Shown piece by piece: positions 46,301 to 55,193 of a stretch of 64,000 nucleotides of DNA. Made by a program: the position numbers and the translations under genes. Origin of the DNA: Methylobacterium sp. J-048 (GTDB lineage Bacteria; Pseudomonadota; Alphaproteobacteria; Rhizobiales; Beijerinckiaceae); assembly GCF_022829515.1 (NCBI RefSeq), contig NZ_JAKSYL010000173.1, forward strand, positions 38,469-102,468. The letters run 5' to 3'. Numbering within the stretch: position 1 is the first letter of the stretch; each line of letters opens with the position of its first letter. The notes under the pieces are model-generated. The model worked only from the letters and a program-made list of their open reading frames with translations. It searched no databases and was not told the DNA's origin.

Positions 46301-46351
46301 CTAGGGCCGCCCCGTCGGTGACGCTTCCGCTACAATAAGAACCGTGTTCAT
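46301..46351 (-). CDS. ilv leader peptide
   Basis: A 16-residue frame, MNTVLIVAEASPTGRP, beginning at ATG 46351. It contains Val-Leu-Ile-Val in succession, covering all three branched-chain amino acids, and is followed by the terminator at 46246-46268. Ribosome stalling at these codons when charged tRNAs are scarce would favour an anti-terminator and allow ilvBN transcription. Such leaders are known upstream of proteobacterial ilv operons. The competing hairpin was not modelled. Confidence 0.82.
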   Translation of the reverse strand: MNTVLIVAEASPTGRP

Positions 46352-46484
46352 CGGATATCCGAGCCTGCCTCGCGGCGACCGACAAATCCGGGAGCGGATT
46401 CATGCGAGTCGCGCGTGCAGTGTCGAGCCTCATACCGGAGCCCCGGGGACCGGTCAACGCGTTTGCTGAGGATCGGAGGCGCGC

Positions 46485-47930
46485 TCAGTGCACGGGCGGC
46501 GGCCGGCGGCGGACCCAGTTGCTGGCCGCATCGTAGGCGGCGCCGAGCTGGAGGCAGGCGAGTTCGCCGTGGTTGCGGGCGACGATCTGGATGCCGGTCG
46601 GCAAACCGGCCTCTCCGAAGCCCGCCGGGACATCGAGCGCCGGCAGACCGGACATGGTCACCGGGATCACGGTCTGCATCCACCGATGGTAGGTGTCCAT
46701 CGGGCGACCGCCAACCTCCTGGGGCCAACGCAAGCTCTTGTCGAACGGAAAGACCTGCGCGCTCGGCATGATCAGGTAATCGTAGTTGTCCATGAAGCGG
46801 CGCACGGTCTCGTACCAGCGGGTGCGTCCCTCCAGGGCGGCGGTGAGCCGGTCGACCGTGAGCTCGAGCCCACGCTCGGCCTCCCAGATCGCCTCGGGCT
46901 TCATCTGTTCCCGGTGGGCGGGCTCATCGTAGAGCGGCCGGAGCACCGGGGCGACCATCAAGGCACGCAACGTTAGAAAATCGCGCCAGAGCTGCTCCAT
47001 GTCGAACCGCGGCGCGGCTTCCTCGACCACGCAGCCGATCTCCGCGAAGGTCGCCAGCGCGGCGCGGCCGAGTTCGAGCACGCCGGGATCGAACGGGATC
47101 TGGCCGTCGAAATCGCCTAGCCAGGCGATCCGGGTCCCGCGGAAATCCCGGGCCAGCGGGCTCGCGAAGGCCGACGGGTCCTGGCGGATCGTGTTCGGGC
47201 AGCGCGGATCGTAGCCGGCCTGGACCGAGAGCATCAGGCCGATATCGGCCGGGCTGCGCCCGACGGCGCCGAGCACCGACAGGCCGGGGCTGAACACGTC
47301 CTTGGTCTCGACCGGGATCCGGCCCCAACTCGGACGCAGGCCGTAGCAATTGTTGAAGGCGGGCGGGTTGCGCAGCGAGCCGCCGAAGTCACTGCCATCG
47401 GCCACCGGCTGCAGCTTCAGGGCGACCGCGACCGCGGCGCCGCCGCTCGACCCGCCGGCGGTCTTTTCCGGATCGTAGGCGTTCCCGGTGGCGCCGTAGA
47501 CCGGGTTGAAGCTGTGCGAGCCGAGCCCGAATTCGGGAATATTGGTCTTGCCGATGAAGATCGCCCCGGCGGCGCGCAGCCGGGCGACCATGATCGTGTC
47601 CGTTTGCGCGATCCGATCGGCGAAGATCGGCGACCCCTGCGTGAACGGCAGCCCGCGCACCGCATCGAGATCCTTCACGGCGAGCGGAAACCCGTGCAGT
47701 GGCCCCACGGCCTCGCCGCGGGCGAGCGCGGCATCCCGGGCCTCGGCCTCCTGGAGGAGCGCGGCATCGTCCTGGAGCCCGACGATGGCGTTGTAACGCG
47801 GGTTAAGCCGGTGGATCCGCTCGAGATAGGCGCGCATCACCTCGGCGCAGGAGACGATCCGGCCGCGGATGGCGGCCGCGAGATCCACGGCGCCGAGCGC
47901 CGTGATGCCGTCCTGTCGCTCATCCTGCAT
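46485..47930 (-). CDS. Amidase signature-family hydrolase
   Basis: 481 residues. The Ser-cisSer-Lys triad is visible: Lys in FPLAVKDLDAV, cis-Ser in KTAGGSSGGAAVAVAL and the nucleophile Ser in DGSDFGGSLRNP. Length fits the GatA/amidase family, but no gatB or gatC lies near, so it is probably a free amidase acting on small amides. The C-terminal MSGLPALDVPAGF is conserved. It ends about 130 bases upstream of the ilv leader on the same strand. Confidence 0.9.
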   Translation of the reverse strand: MQDERQDGITALGAVDLAAAIRGRIVSCAEVMRAYLERIHRLNPRYNAIVGLQDDAALLQEAEARDAALARGEAVGPLHGFPLAVKDLDAVRGLPFTQGSPIFADRIAQTDTIMVARLRAAGAIFIGKTNIPEFGLGSHSFNPVYGATGNAYDPEKTAGGSSGGAAVAVALKLQPVADGSDFGGSLRNPPAFNNCYGLRPSWGRIPVETKDVFSPGLSVLGAVGRSPADIGLMLSVQAGYDPRCPNTIRQDPSAFASPLARDFRGTRIAWLGDFDGQIPFDPGVLELGRAALATFAEIGCVVEEAAPRFDMEQLWRDFLTLRALMVAPVLRPLYDEPAHREQMKPEAIWEAERGLELTVDRLTAALEGRTRWYETVRRFMDNYDYLIMPSAQVFPFDKSLRWPQEVGGRPMDTYHRWMQTVIPVTMSGLPALDVPAGFGEAGLPTGIQIVARNHGELACLQLGAAYDAASNWVRRRPPPVH

Positions 47931-48033
47931 AGTCTGGCCTCCAAATCGGTAGTCGGCTTACCGAATGTCTGCGCGTTGGAAAACCGTCTGCCGTCTCGTA
48001 AATTACGGGTCACCGTCGAGGGGCGCGCGCGTC

Positions 48034-48258
48034 ATGCCGATTCGCTCAAATTCCGCATCCACGCGCCTCAAGGCGCGCAATTATCGTGCGCAACTCCGCG
48101 CTCAAGGGCTGAGACTCATTCAGATCTGGGTGCCTGACGTCAGGACCCCTGCGTTCAAAGCCGAGGCTCATCGCCAATCGCTTGCGGTTGCCGACAGTGC
48201 TGGTGACGCTGAAGATCAAGCTTTCATCGATGCCGTATCCGCCTTGAATGACGAATGA
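48034..48258 (+). CDS. MazE-family antitoxin (DUF3018 type)
   Basis: 74 residues from ATG 48034. The pattern RLKARNYRAQLRAQGLRLIQ with IWVPDVRTPAF is that of DUF3018 antitoxins, unrelated in fold detail to the AbrB-type MazE at 43265. The C-terminus is acidic (DSAGDAEDQAFIDAV), as expected for a toxin-neutralising tail. Its stop overlaps the mazF start (ATGA). Confidence 0.85.
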   Translation: MPIRSNSASTRLKARNYRAQLRAQGLRLIQIWVPDVRTPAFKAEAHRQSLAVADSAGDAEDQAFIDAVSALNDE

Positions 48259-48608
48259 GACGCGGAGAAATCTGGACCGTTTCCGGCGGAAAAACCTACG
48301 CTGGGAAACCGCGCCCGACCGTCATCGTCCAGGATGATAGCTTCGTTGCGACGGATTCCATCACGATCTGTGCCTTCACGTCGAACGAGCAGGATGCGCC
48401 GCTTTTTCGAATTCCCATCCTGCCGTCTGAGCGAAACGGGTTGCGAACCCCATCGCGCCTGATGGTCGACAAGATTACGACAGTTCCGAAGACCAAGATG
48501 GGGGGCCTGATCGGACGCCTTGATGACGAGGACATGCTGCGGCTCAACCGAGCGATTCTCGTCTTTCTCGGATTGGCTGCGTCTGCGAAACAGAGCCGAT
48601 TGCCCTGA
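48255..48608 (+). CDS. MazF-family toxin, second module
   Basis: 117 residues from ATG 48255, overlapping the antitoxin by four bases. RRGEIWTVSGGKTYAGKPRP, TVIVQDDSF, ITICAFTSNEQDAPLFRIPI and LMVDKITTVPKTKMG are MazF/PemK elements. It has only distant similarity to the toxin at 42895, so the two modules were probably acquired separately. RNA cleavage specificity is unknown. Confidence 0.88.
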   Translation: MRRGEIWTVSGGKTYAGKPRPTVIVQDDSFVATDSITICAFTSNEQDAPLFRIPILPSERNGLRTPSRLMVDKITTVPKTKMGGLIGRLDDEDMLRLNRAILVFLGLAASAKQSRLP

Positions 48609-48699
48609 GGGCGATCAATACCGACGCATCGTGCTCGACCCCCGTTACCGTAGGAGGCCCAGTACGGAGGCGTGCCGTGAACGGGGTCCGTTCCCGCCT

Positions 48700-49782
48700 C
48701 TATGCCACCACCGCCCAGGGCAGCGTCTCATCCCCGCGGAACACCACCACGGCGGTGTCCTCCACGGCCACCGCCTCGATCACGCGGCTCTCCCGCCGCT
48801 CGAGGGTGACGGTCGCCGCGTTCGGCTCCAGCCCGTGGAAGCGCGCCCCGTTCAGCGACGCGAACGCCTCGAACCGGTCGAGCGCGCCCTCCTCGTCGAA
48901 GACCTGCACGTAGGTCTGCAGGGCGGTCGGGCCGCAGAACACACCCGCGCAGCCACAGGAGGCCTCCTTGGCGCCGCGGACATGCGGGGCGGTGTCGGTG
49001 CCGAGGAAGAAGCAGACCTCGCCCGAGGTCGCGGCCGCACGCAGGGCCCGGCGGTGACGCTCGCGCTTGGCCACCGGCAGGCAGTAGAGGTGCGGGCGCA
49101 GGCCGCCCTGGAAGATGTGGGTGCGGTTGATGACGAGGTGGTGGGGCGTGATCGTCGCCGCCACCCGGGTCCGGTTGGCCCGGACCACGTCGAGGATTTC
49201 GGCTGTGGTGGCGTGCTCGACGGTGACCTTCAGGCCCTGGTGCCGGGCGAGCAGCGGGATCAGGCTGCCCTCCATGAAGGCGGCCTCGCGGTCGAAGATG
49301 TCGATCTCCGGGTCGGTCGCCTCGCCGTGGATCAGGAGCGGCATGCCGATCCGTTCCATCCGCTCCAGCACGGGCGCGAGCCCGATCAGGTCGGTGACGC
49401 CCGCATGCGAGTTCGTCGTGGCGCCGGCCGGGTAGAGCTTGGCCGCGATCCAGACCTTTTCAGCAAAACCCCGCTCGATCTCGTCCGGGTCGGTATCGTC
49501 CCGCAGGTAGCAAGTCATTAGCGGGGTGAAGTCCATCCCGTCCGGCAGCGCGGCCAGGATCCGCTCGCGATAGGCGCGCGCGGCCGCCACGGTCGTCACC
49601 GGCGGCACCAGGTTCGGCATGATGATGCCCCGGGCGAACTGGGCCGCCGTGTAGGGCAACACCGCCTTCAGCATCGCGCCGTCGCGCAGGTGGATGTGCC
49701 AGTCGTCCGGCCGGCGGATCGTGATCCGGTCGGCCGGCTTCGCCTCCTGGCGCTCGGCGGGGAACAGCTCGGCGACGCCCAT
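48700..49782 (-). CDS. pyrC: Dihydroorotase (type II)
   Basis: ATG 49782 (MGVAELFPAERQE) gives 360 residues. Metal ligands: HIHLRDG, the lysine likely carboxylated in AAKLYPAGATTNS, His in LLIHGEATD and VEHATTAEIL, and the Asp in LGTDTAPH. It closes dihydroorotate in pyrimidine synthesis. It lies 13 bases downstream of pyrE, so the two form an operon. Confidence 0.94.
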   Translation of the reverse strand: MGVAELFPAERQEAKPADRITIRRPDDWHIHLRDGAMLKAVLPYTAAQFARGIIMPNLVPPVTTVAAARAYRERILAALPDGMDFTPLMTCYLRDDTDPDEIERGFAEKVWIAAKLYPAGATTNSHAGVTDLIGLAPVLERMERIGMPLLIHGEATDPEIDIFDREAAFMEGSLIPLLARHQGLKVTVEHATTAEILDVVRANRTRVAATITPHHLVINRTHIFQGGLRPHLYCLPVAKRERHRRALRAAATSGEVCFFLGTDTAPHVRGAKEASCGCAGVFCGPTALQTYVQVFDEEGALDRFEAFASLNGARFHGLEPNAATVTLERRESRVIEAVAVEDTAVVVFRGDETLPWAVVA

Positions 49783-49795
49783 CTCGGAAAACTCC

Positions 49796-50497
49796 TCAGG
49801 ACTGCCCGAAGGACGCGATGCCGCCATGGGCCGCCGACCAGTCCGCCGGCGCGTTGAGGAAGCGCTCGACCTCGGCCAGGGTGTTGGCGTCGAAGGTGCC
49901 CATCTCCTTGGCCACCGCCAGCACGTCCCACCAGGTGGTGAGGTAGTGCAGCTTGATGCCGATCTCCTGCATCAGGGCGGCGCTGCCGGGGAAGATGTCG
50001 TAGTAGAACAGCACGAAGCAGTGATCGACCTGGGCGCCGGCGTCGCGCAGGGCCTGGCAGAAATTGACCTTGCTGCGCCCGTCGGTGGCGAGATCCTCGA
50101 CCAGCAGGGTCCGGGCGCCCTCGACCACCTCGCCCTCGATCTGGGCGTTGCGGCCGAAGCCCTTGGGCTTCTTGCGCACATACTGCATCGGCAGCATCAG
50201 CCGGTCGGCGATCCAGGCGGCGAACGGGATGCCGGCGGTCTCGCCGCCGGCGATATGGGTGAGCGACTCGTAGCCGATCTCGCGCACGATCGTGGAGGCG
50301 GCGAAGTCGATCAGTGTCGAGCGCAGGCGCGGGAACGAGATGATCTTGCGACAGTCGATATAGACCGGGCTGGCCCAGCCGGAGGTGAACTTGAACGGCT
50401 CGTCCTTGTAGAAATGGACGGCCTGGATCTCGAGGAACATCTTGGCCGCCTCGCGGGCGATCAGCGTCCGGTCGATGGGCAGGAACGACGTGGTCAT
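49796..50497 (-). CDS. pyrE: Orotate phosphoribosyltransferase
   Basis: 233 residues. The PRPP loop reads [15 protein letters not shown], with the two acidic residues ahead of the Thr/Asp-Gly turn. [16 protein letters not shown] and [15 protein letters not shown] are the orotate and diphosphate regions. It joins orotate to PRPP to make OMP. The sequence is of the longer alphaproteobacterial type. aroQ lies upstream on the same strand after a 132-base gap. Confidence 0.93.
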   Translation of the reverse strand: MTTSFLPIDRTLIAREAAKMFLEIQAVHFYKDEPFKFTSGWASPVYIDCRKIISFPRLRSTLIDFAASTIVREIGYESLTHIAGGETAGIPFAAWIADRLMLPMQYVRKKPKGFGRNAQIEGEVVEGARTLLVEDLATDGRSKVNFCQALRDAGAQVDHCFVLFYYDIFPGSAALMQEIGIKLHYLTTWWDVLAVAKEMGTFDANTLAEVERFLNAPADWSAAHGGIASFGQS

Positions 50498-50629
50498 GCG
50501 GCGTGCGCGCTCCGCTGGGGCACTCTCCGCCGGGGCCGGCCTGGAAGAGCGCGAGGATGGGAAGGCCTGACCGGTCTCCTCCGCCCTGTCTCCGCCAGCG
50601 TCAACCCTGAAGCTGACGCTATCCGCCGC

Positions 50630-51082
50630 TCAGGCCGCGCCGGCCCTGGCCCGAAGCTCCGCCAGATGCCGGATCGCCAGGGCGTAGCCCTGCGTGCCGA
50701 AGCCGGCCAGCACTGCGGTCGCGGCGAGAGACACGTAGGAGTGATGGCGAAACGCCTCGCGCCGGTGGACGTTCGAGATATGGCACTCGATCACCGGCAC
50801 CTCGCAGGTGTTGAGCGCGTCGAGGATCGCCACCGAGGTGTGGGTGTAGGCCCCGGCATTGATCACGATGCCGGCGGACTCGACCCGGAAGGCGTGGATC
50901 GCGTCGATCAGCGCGTGCTCGGCATTGCTCTGGCGGAAATCCACATCGAGCCCGAAGCCGGCGGCGGTCTCGCGGCACAGGGCCTCGACATCGGCCAGGG
51001 TCTCGCGCCCGTAGATCTCCGGCTGCCGCTTGCCGAGGAGGTTCAGGTTCGGCCCGTTCAGGACCAGGATCGTGTCGTTCAT
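50630..51082 (-). CDS. aroQ: 3-Dehydroquinate dehydratase, type II
   Basis: 150 residues. Type II dehydratase signature: [21 protein letters not shown], with the catalytic Arg and the Tyr at its end. Substrate residues are in [26 protein letters not shown] and [18 protein letters not shown]. It makes 3-dehydroshikimate in aromatic amino-acid synthesis. The start is supported by the conserved first strand immediately after MNDT. Confidence 0.95.
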   Translation of the reverse strand: MNDTILVLNGPNLNLLGKRQPEIYGRETLADVEALCRETAAGFGLDVDFRQSNAEHALIDAIHAFRVESAGIVINAGAYTHTSVAILDALNTCEVPVIECHISNVHRREAFRHHSYVSLAATAVLAGFGTQGYALAIRHLAELRARAGAA

Positions 51083-51162
51083 CGCGTTCCTCGCCGCCCG
51101 ATACGGCCGGCCTCAAAAGCCTCAATGCGCTGAGACCTTCGCTCGCTTGCCCCCACCCGCCG

Positions 51163-51175
51163 CCTCATCCTGAGG
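51163..51175. repeat. Half copy of the CCTCATCCTGAGG palindromic repeat
   Basis: CCTCATCCTGAGG, identical to the outer arm of the repeat at 5364-5480, occurs alone in the gap between aroQ and the BKACE gene. The matching right arm is absent, so it is a remnant or a minimal form. Confidence 0.6.
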
Positions 51176-51360
51176 CTGCGGGTGGGTTCGCCCCGTTGTG
51201 GCTGTGCGCGGGGCGAGGGTCAAACACCGCGGCGCTCACCCTGTCACCCGGCCGGAGATGTCCCGCGCCGAGGCCTCTGTATTCGCCCGGACGGTTCAGT
51301 TTCCCTGCGCGCGGCGTTATCCCGGGCACGGACGAGACGAACCATCAGGGAGAAGACGCG

Positions 51361-52203
51361 ATGGCAGGATCCCACAGCGAAGCGCCCGTGGTGATCGCGG
51401 TGGCGATCACCGGCTCGGTGCCGCGCAAAAAGGACAACCCGGCCGTACCGGTCACCGTGGCCGAGCAGATCGAGTCGACCCGGGAGGCTTTCGAGGCCGG
51501 CGCGACGCTGGCCCATATCCACGTGCGCAACGACGACGAATCGCCCTCCTCGGACCCGGACAAGTTCGCCGCCGTGCAGGAGGGGCTGCGCAAGCACTGC
51601 CCCGGGATGATCGTGCAGTTCTCCACCGGCGGGCGCGGGCGCGATCCCGCCGCTCGGGGACTCTCGCTCAAGCACCGGCCCGACATGGCCTCGCTCTCCA
51701 CCGGCTCGGTCAACTTCCCGACCATCGTGTACGAGAACGGCGCCGGCCTGGTGACCGACCTCGCCGGCCAGATGAAGCAGTACAGCGTGCGGCCCGAGAT
51801 CGAGATCTTCGACCTGTCGCACCTGCACGGGGCCAAACGCCTGGTGGAGGCGGGCCTGATCGACGCGCGCCCGCACGTGCAGTTCGTGATGGGCGTCCAG
51901 AACGCGATGCCGGCCGAGGCGCACCTGTTGGACATCCTGCTCGCCGAGACCCGGCGGATCCTGCCCGAGGCGACCTGGACCGCCGCCGGGATCGGCCGCA
52001 ACCAGGCGGTGGTGATGGAGTGGGCGCTCGCCCGCGGCGCCGACGCGGTCCGCACCGGCCTGGAGGACAACATCCGGGTGACGAAGGACAGGCTGGCGGG
52101 GAGCAACGCCGAATTGGTCACCCTCGCCGCCGAGGCGGTCCGCCGCCACGGCCGCCGGGTCGCCAGCCCGGCCGAGGCGCGGGCCGCGCTGGGACTGGCC
52201 TGA
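51361..52203 (+). CDS. Beta-keto acid cleavage enzyme (BKACE / 3-keto-5-aminohexanoate cleavage family)
   Basis: 280 residues from ATG 51361. It is a TIM barrel with VIAVAITGSVPRKKDNPAVPV, the metal-binding HIHVRND, GLVTDL and ATWTAAGIGRNQAVVMEWAL (two blocks). Members use acetyl-CoA to cleave beta-keto acids, releasing acetoacetate; exact substrates vary. No lysine-fermentation or carnitine genes lie nearby, so substrate is open. The 278-base region upstream holds only a half palindrome (51163-51175). Confidence 0.9.
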   Translation: MAGSHSEAPVVIAVAITGSVPRKKDNPAVPVTVAEQIESTREAFEAGATLAHIHVRNDDESPSSDPDKFAAVQEGLRKHCPGMIVQFSTGGRGRDPAARGLSLKHRPDMASLSTGSVNFPTIVYENGAGLVTDLAGQMKQYSVRPEIEIFDLSHLHGAKRLVEAGLIDARPHVQFVMGVQNAMPAEAHLLDILLAETRRILPEATWTAAGIGRNQAVVMEWALARGADAVRTGLEDNIRVTKDRLAGSNAELVTLAAEAVRRHGRRVASPAEARAALGLA

Positions 52204-52248
52204 GACCGACTTCTCACGGGCCGGACGGCGTGCTAACGGTCCGCCCGC

Positions 52249-52322
52249 GCGGGTGTAGCTCAATGGTAGAGCAGCAGCCTTCCAAGCTGAATACCCGGGT
52301 TCGATTCCCGGTACCCGCTCCA
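52249..52322 (+). tRNA. tRNA-Gly (TCC)
   Basis: 74 bases including encoded CCA. The acceptor stem GCGGGTG pairs with TACCCGC. The D-arm is TAGCTCAATGGTAGAGCA, the anticodon loop is CTTCCAA (anticodon TCC), and the T-arm CCGGG-TTCGATT-CCCGG is perfect. Confidence 0.97.
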
Positions 52323-52444
52323 CGCCTGCTCCAGAGCAGCTCGGCCAAGCGCCGCATCGCCCGCCCGGTCAGGTGTCCTCCATCCAGTTCGAGTCCCTCG
52401 CCCTGCCGAACACGGCGCGCCCGGGCTCCTTGGGAAGCATCGCC

Positions 52445-52732
52445 ATGAAGGTATCCGCCGATCTGTGCATCGTGCCGATGGGCGTCGGCCCGTCGGTCTC
52501 GCCCTACGTGCGCGAGATCAAGGCGATCATCGAGGCGAGCGGCCTGACCGCCACGATGCATCCCAACGGCACCAACATCGAGGCCGAGTTGTCGGAGGTC
52601 TGCGCCCTTGCTGAGCGCTGCGAGGCCCGGCTCGCCGAGCTCGGCGTCGAGCGGACCTTCTTCACGCTGATCTTCTCGACCCGCCGGGACAAAGAGCAGT
52701 CCATGGCCGACAAGCTCGCCGCCGTCTCCTGA
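52445..52732 (+). CDS. MTH1187-family thiamine-binding protein
   Basis: 95 residues from ATG 52445. Signature elements: VSADLCIVPMGVGPSVSPYV, LTATMHPNGTNIEAELSEV and the Arg-rich FSTRRDKEQS. The ferredoxin-like fold binds thiamine or a related cofactor and forms tetramers. It precedes the FdhF/YdeP gene by about 100 bases on the same strand, but no thiamine genes are close. The biological role of the family is uncertain. Confidence 0.87.
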   Translation: MKVSADLCIVPMGVGPSVSPYVREIKAIIEASGLTATMHPNGTNIEAELSEVCALAERCEARLAELGVERTFFTLIFSTRRDKEQSMADKLAAVS

Positions 52733-52834
52733 GCGATGGCCGGCCGGGGAGCCGCGGTGACGCGCCCCCGATCCGACCCGCATCCTCGCGCGTTCCCCCC
52801 GGTCCGGACGCGAAGGTGCCGGCAGGAGGACGGC

Positions 52835-55147
52835 ATGACCGAGCAGAACACCGGCGACGTACGGATCGAACCCTACGACGGCCCGGCAGGCGGCTGGGGC
52901 TCGGCTCGCTCCCTCGTGGAGATCCTGACCCGCGAGGGCGTCCCGGTCACCGGCTCGGCCATGCTGGTGAAGCAGAACAAGCCGGACGGGTTCATGTGCG
53001 TGTCCTGCGCCTGGGCGAAGCCGGCCAAGCCGCTCGCCTTCGAGTATTGCGAGAACGGCGCCAAGGCCACCGCCTGGGAGCAGACCCGGCGGCGGGCAAC
53101 CCCCGACTTCTTCGCCGCCCACACGGTCACCGAGCTGCTCGGCTGGAGCGACTACGCCCTCGAAGAACAGGGCCGGCTCACCCACCCCATGCGCTACGAT
53201 CCCGAGACCGACCGGTACCGGCCGGTCTCCTGGAGCGAGGCGTTTGCCGAGATCGGGCGGGAGTTGAAGGCGCTGCGCGAGGAGGACCCGAAATCGGCGG
53301 TGTTCTACGCCTCGGGCCGGGCCTCGCTGGAGACCAGCTACATGTGGGCGCTGCTGGCGCGCCTCTACGGCAACAACAACCTGCCGGATTCCTCCAACAT
53401 GTGCCACGAGCCGACCTCGGTGGCGCTGCCGCAATCGATCGGCGCGCCGGTCGGCACGGTGCTGCTCGAGGATTTCGAGACCACCGACCTGATCTTCTTC
53501 TTCGGCCAGAATGTCGGCTCGAACGCGCCGCGGATGCTCCACCCGCTCCAGGAAGCGCGGCGCCGGGGGGCGCAGATCATCACCTTCAACCCGCTGCGCG
53601 AGCGCGGGCTCGAACGCTTCACCAACCCGCAATCGCCGGTGGAGATGCTGACGCGATCGGCGACCAAGATCTCGACGCAGTATCACCAGGTCAAGGCCGG
53701 GGGCGACCTCGCGGCGATCACCGGGTTGTGCAAGTCGCTGCTCGCCATGGACCGGGACGCCACCGCGTCGGGCAAGCCCGCCATCCTCGACCACGCCTTC
53801 ATCGCCGAGCACACCCATGGCTTCGACGCGTTCGTGGCGTTCTGCGATCGCGCGGATTGGGCGGCGATCGAGCGGCGTTCCGGCCTCACCCGCCCGGCCC
53901 TCGAAGCCGCGGCCGGGGCCTATGCCCGCGCCAAGGCGGTGATCGGCATCTACGGGATGGGCCTGACCCAGCACCGCAAGGGCACCGAGACCGTGCGGAT
54001 GCTGGTGAACCTGATGCTCCTGCGCGGCAATATCGGCAAGCCCGGCGCCGGGATCTGCCCGGTGCGCGGCCACTCGAACGTCCAGGGCCAGCGCACGGTC
54101 GGCATCACCGAGAAGCCGGAGCTGGCGCCCCTCGACAAGCTGAAGGAACTCTACGATTTCGAGCCGCCGCGGGAGAAGGGCCTGAACACGGTCGAGACTT
54201 GCGAGGGCATCCTCGACGGCAGTGTCCGGGCCTTCGTCAGCCTCGGCGGCAATTTCCTGCGCGCGATCCCCGATACCGGGCGGATGGAGCCAGCCTGGCG
54301 GCGGCAGCGCCTGACGGTGCAGATCTCGACCAAGCTCAACCGCTCGCATCTGGTGAACGGCACGGTGGCCTACATGCTGCCATGCCTCGGCCGCATCGAG
54401 ATCGACCAGCAGGCGAGCGGGCCGCAATCCGTCTCGATGGAGGACTCCACCGCGCGCTTCCACGGCTCCCGGGGCGTCGCCGACCCGGTCGGCCCCGAGG
54501 TGCGCTCCGAGCCGTGGATCGTCGCCGAGATCGCCAAGGCGGCGCTGCCGCATAACCCGCGGATCGACTGGGATGCCTGGGTCGCCGATTACGCCCGGGT
54601 CCGCGACGCGATCGAGGCGACCTACCCGAAGGTGTTCCACGACTTGAACGGGCAGATGTTCCGGCCCGGCGGCATCACCAAGCCGCTCGGCGCCCGCGAT
54701 CGGAAATGGGAGACGGACACCGGCAGGGCGAACTTTTCGGTGCCGGAGGGGCTGGAGGCCGATCCCGACCTGCCGGCGCACGGCCCGGACGTGCTCGACC
54801 TGATCACCCTGCGCTCGAACGACCAGTTCAACACCACGGTCTACGGCTACGACGACCGTTTCCGCGGCGTGAAGGGCACCCGCGACATCCTGTTCATGAA
54901 CCGGGGGGACATCGCCCGGCTCGGGCTCAAGGATGGCGGCTCCGTCGATGTCGAGGCGGTGGCGGGCGATCGGATCAAGCGGCGCGTCGGCGGCCTGCGG
55001 GTGATCGCCTACGACATCCCGCAGGGCAATTGCGGCGGCTACTACCCCGAGCTGAACGTCCTGCTGCCGCTCTGGCATCACGACGAGCAGTCCAAGACGC
55101 CGGCCGCGAAGGCCATCACCGTGCGGGTGAGCGCCGCGGCGACCTGA
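52835..55147 (+). CDS. FdhF/YdeP-family molybdopterin oxidoreductase
   Basis: ATG 52835 with an excellent AGGAGGA ribosome site gives 770 residues. It is a bis-MGD oxidoreductase of the YdeP branch. SNMCHEPTSVAL (Cys190) corresponds to the molybdenum-ligand Cys/Sec of formate dehydrogenases, and it is Cys (TGC) here. The N-terminal FMCVSCAWAK has too few Cys for a standard [4Fe-4S] site, as usual for YdeP. The C-terminal cap has TLRSNDQFNTTVYGYDDR. E. coli YdeP is linked to acid resistance; substrate is unknown. It depends on moeA-type cofactor synthesis. Confidence 0.92.
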   Translation: MTEQNTGDVRIEPYDGPAGGWGSARSLVEILTREGVPVTGSAMLVKQNKPDGFMCVSCAWAKPAKPLAFEYCENGAKATAWEQTRRRATPDFFAAHTVTELLGWSDYALEEQGRLTHPMRYDPETDRYRPVSWSEAFAEIGRELKALREEDPKSAVFYASGRASLETSYMWALLARLYGNNNLPDSSNMCHEPTSVALPQSIGAPVGTVLLEDFETTDLIFFFGQNVGSNAPRMLHPLQEARRRGAQIITFNPLRERGLERFTNPQSPVEMLTRSATKISTQYHQVKAGGDLAAITGLCKSLLAMDRDATASGKPAILDHAFIAEHTHGFDAFVAFCDRADWAAIERRSGLTRPALEAAAGAYARAKAVIGIYGMGLTQHRKGTETVRMLVNLMLLRGNIGKPGAGICPVRGHSNVQGQRTVGITEKPELAPLDKLKELYDFEPPREKGLNTVETCEGILDGSVRAFVSLGGNFLRAIPDTGRMEPAWRRQRLTVQISTKLNRSHLVNGTVAYMLPCLGRIEIDQQASGPQSVSMEDSTARFHGSRGVADPVGPEVRSEPWIVAEIAKAALPHNPRIDWDAWVADYARVRDAIEATYPKVFHDLNGQMFRPGGITKPLGARDRKWETDTGRANFSVPEGLEADPDLPAHGPDVLDLITLRSNDQFNTTVYGYDDRFRGVKGTRDILFMNRGDIARLGLKDGGSVDVEAVAGDRIKRRVGGLRVIAYDIPQGNCGGYYPELNVLLPLWHHDEQSKTPAAKAITVRVSAAAT

Positions 55148-55193
55148 GCCGAGGGCTCTGGCGCGCCGCCGCTCTCTCCGGCAAAGAGCCAGG

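Noticed and set aside
52214..55081. A 955-codon open frame antisense to the FdhF/YdeP gene
   Set aside because: Its translation is low-complexity (Asp/Arg/Gly/His-rich), typical of the antisense frame of a high-GC gene; the plus-strand frame has full domain signatures and a strong ribosome site.
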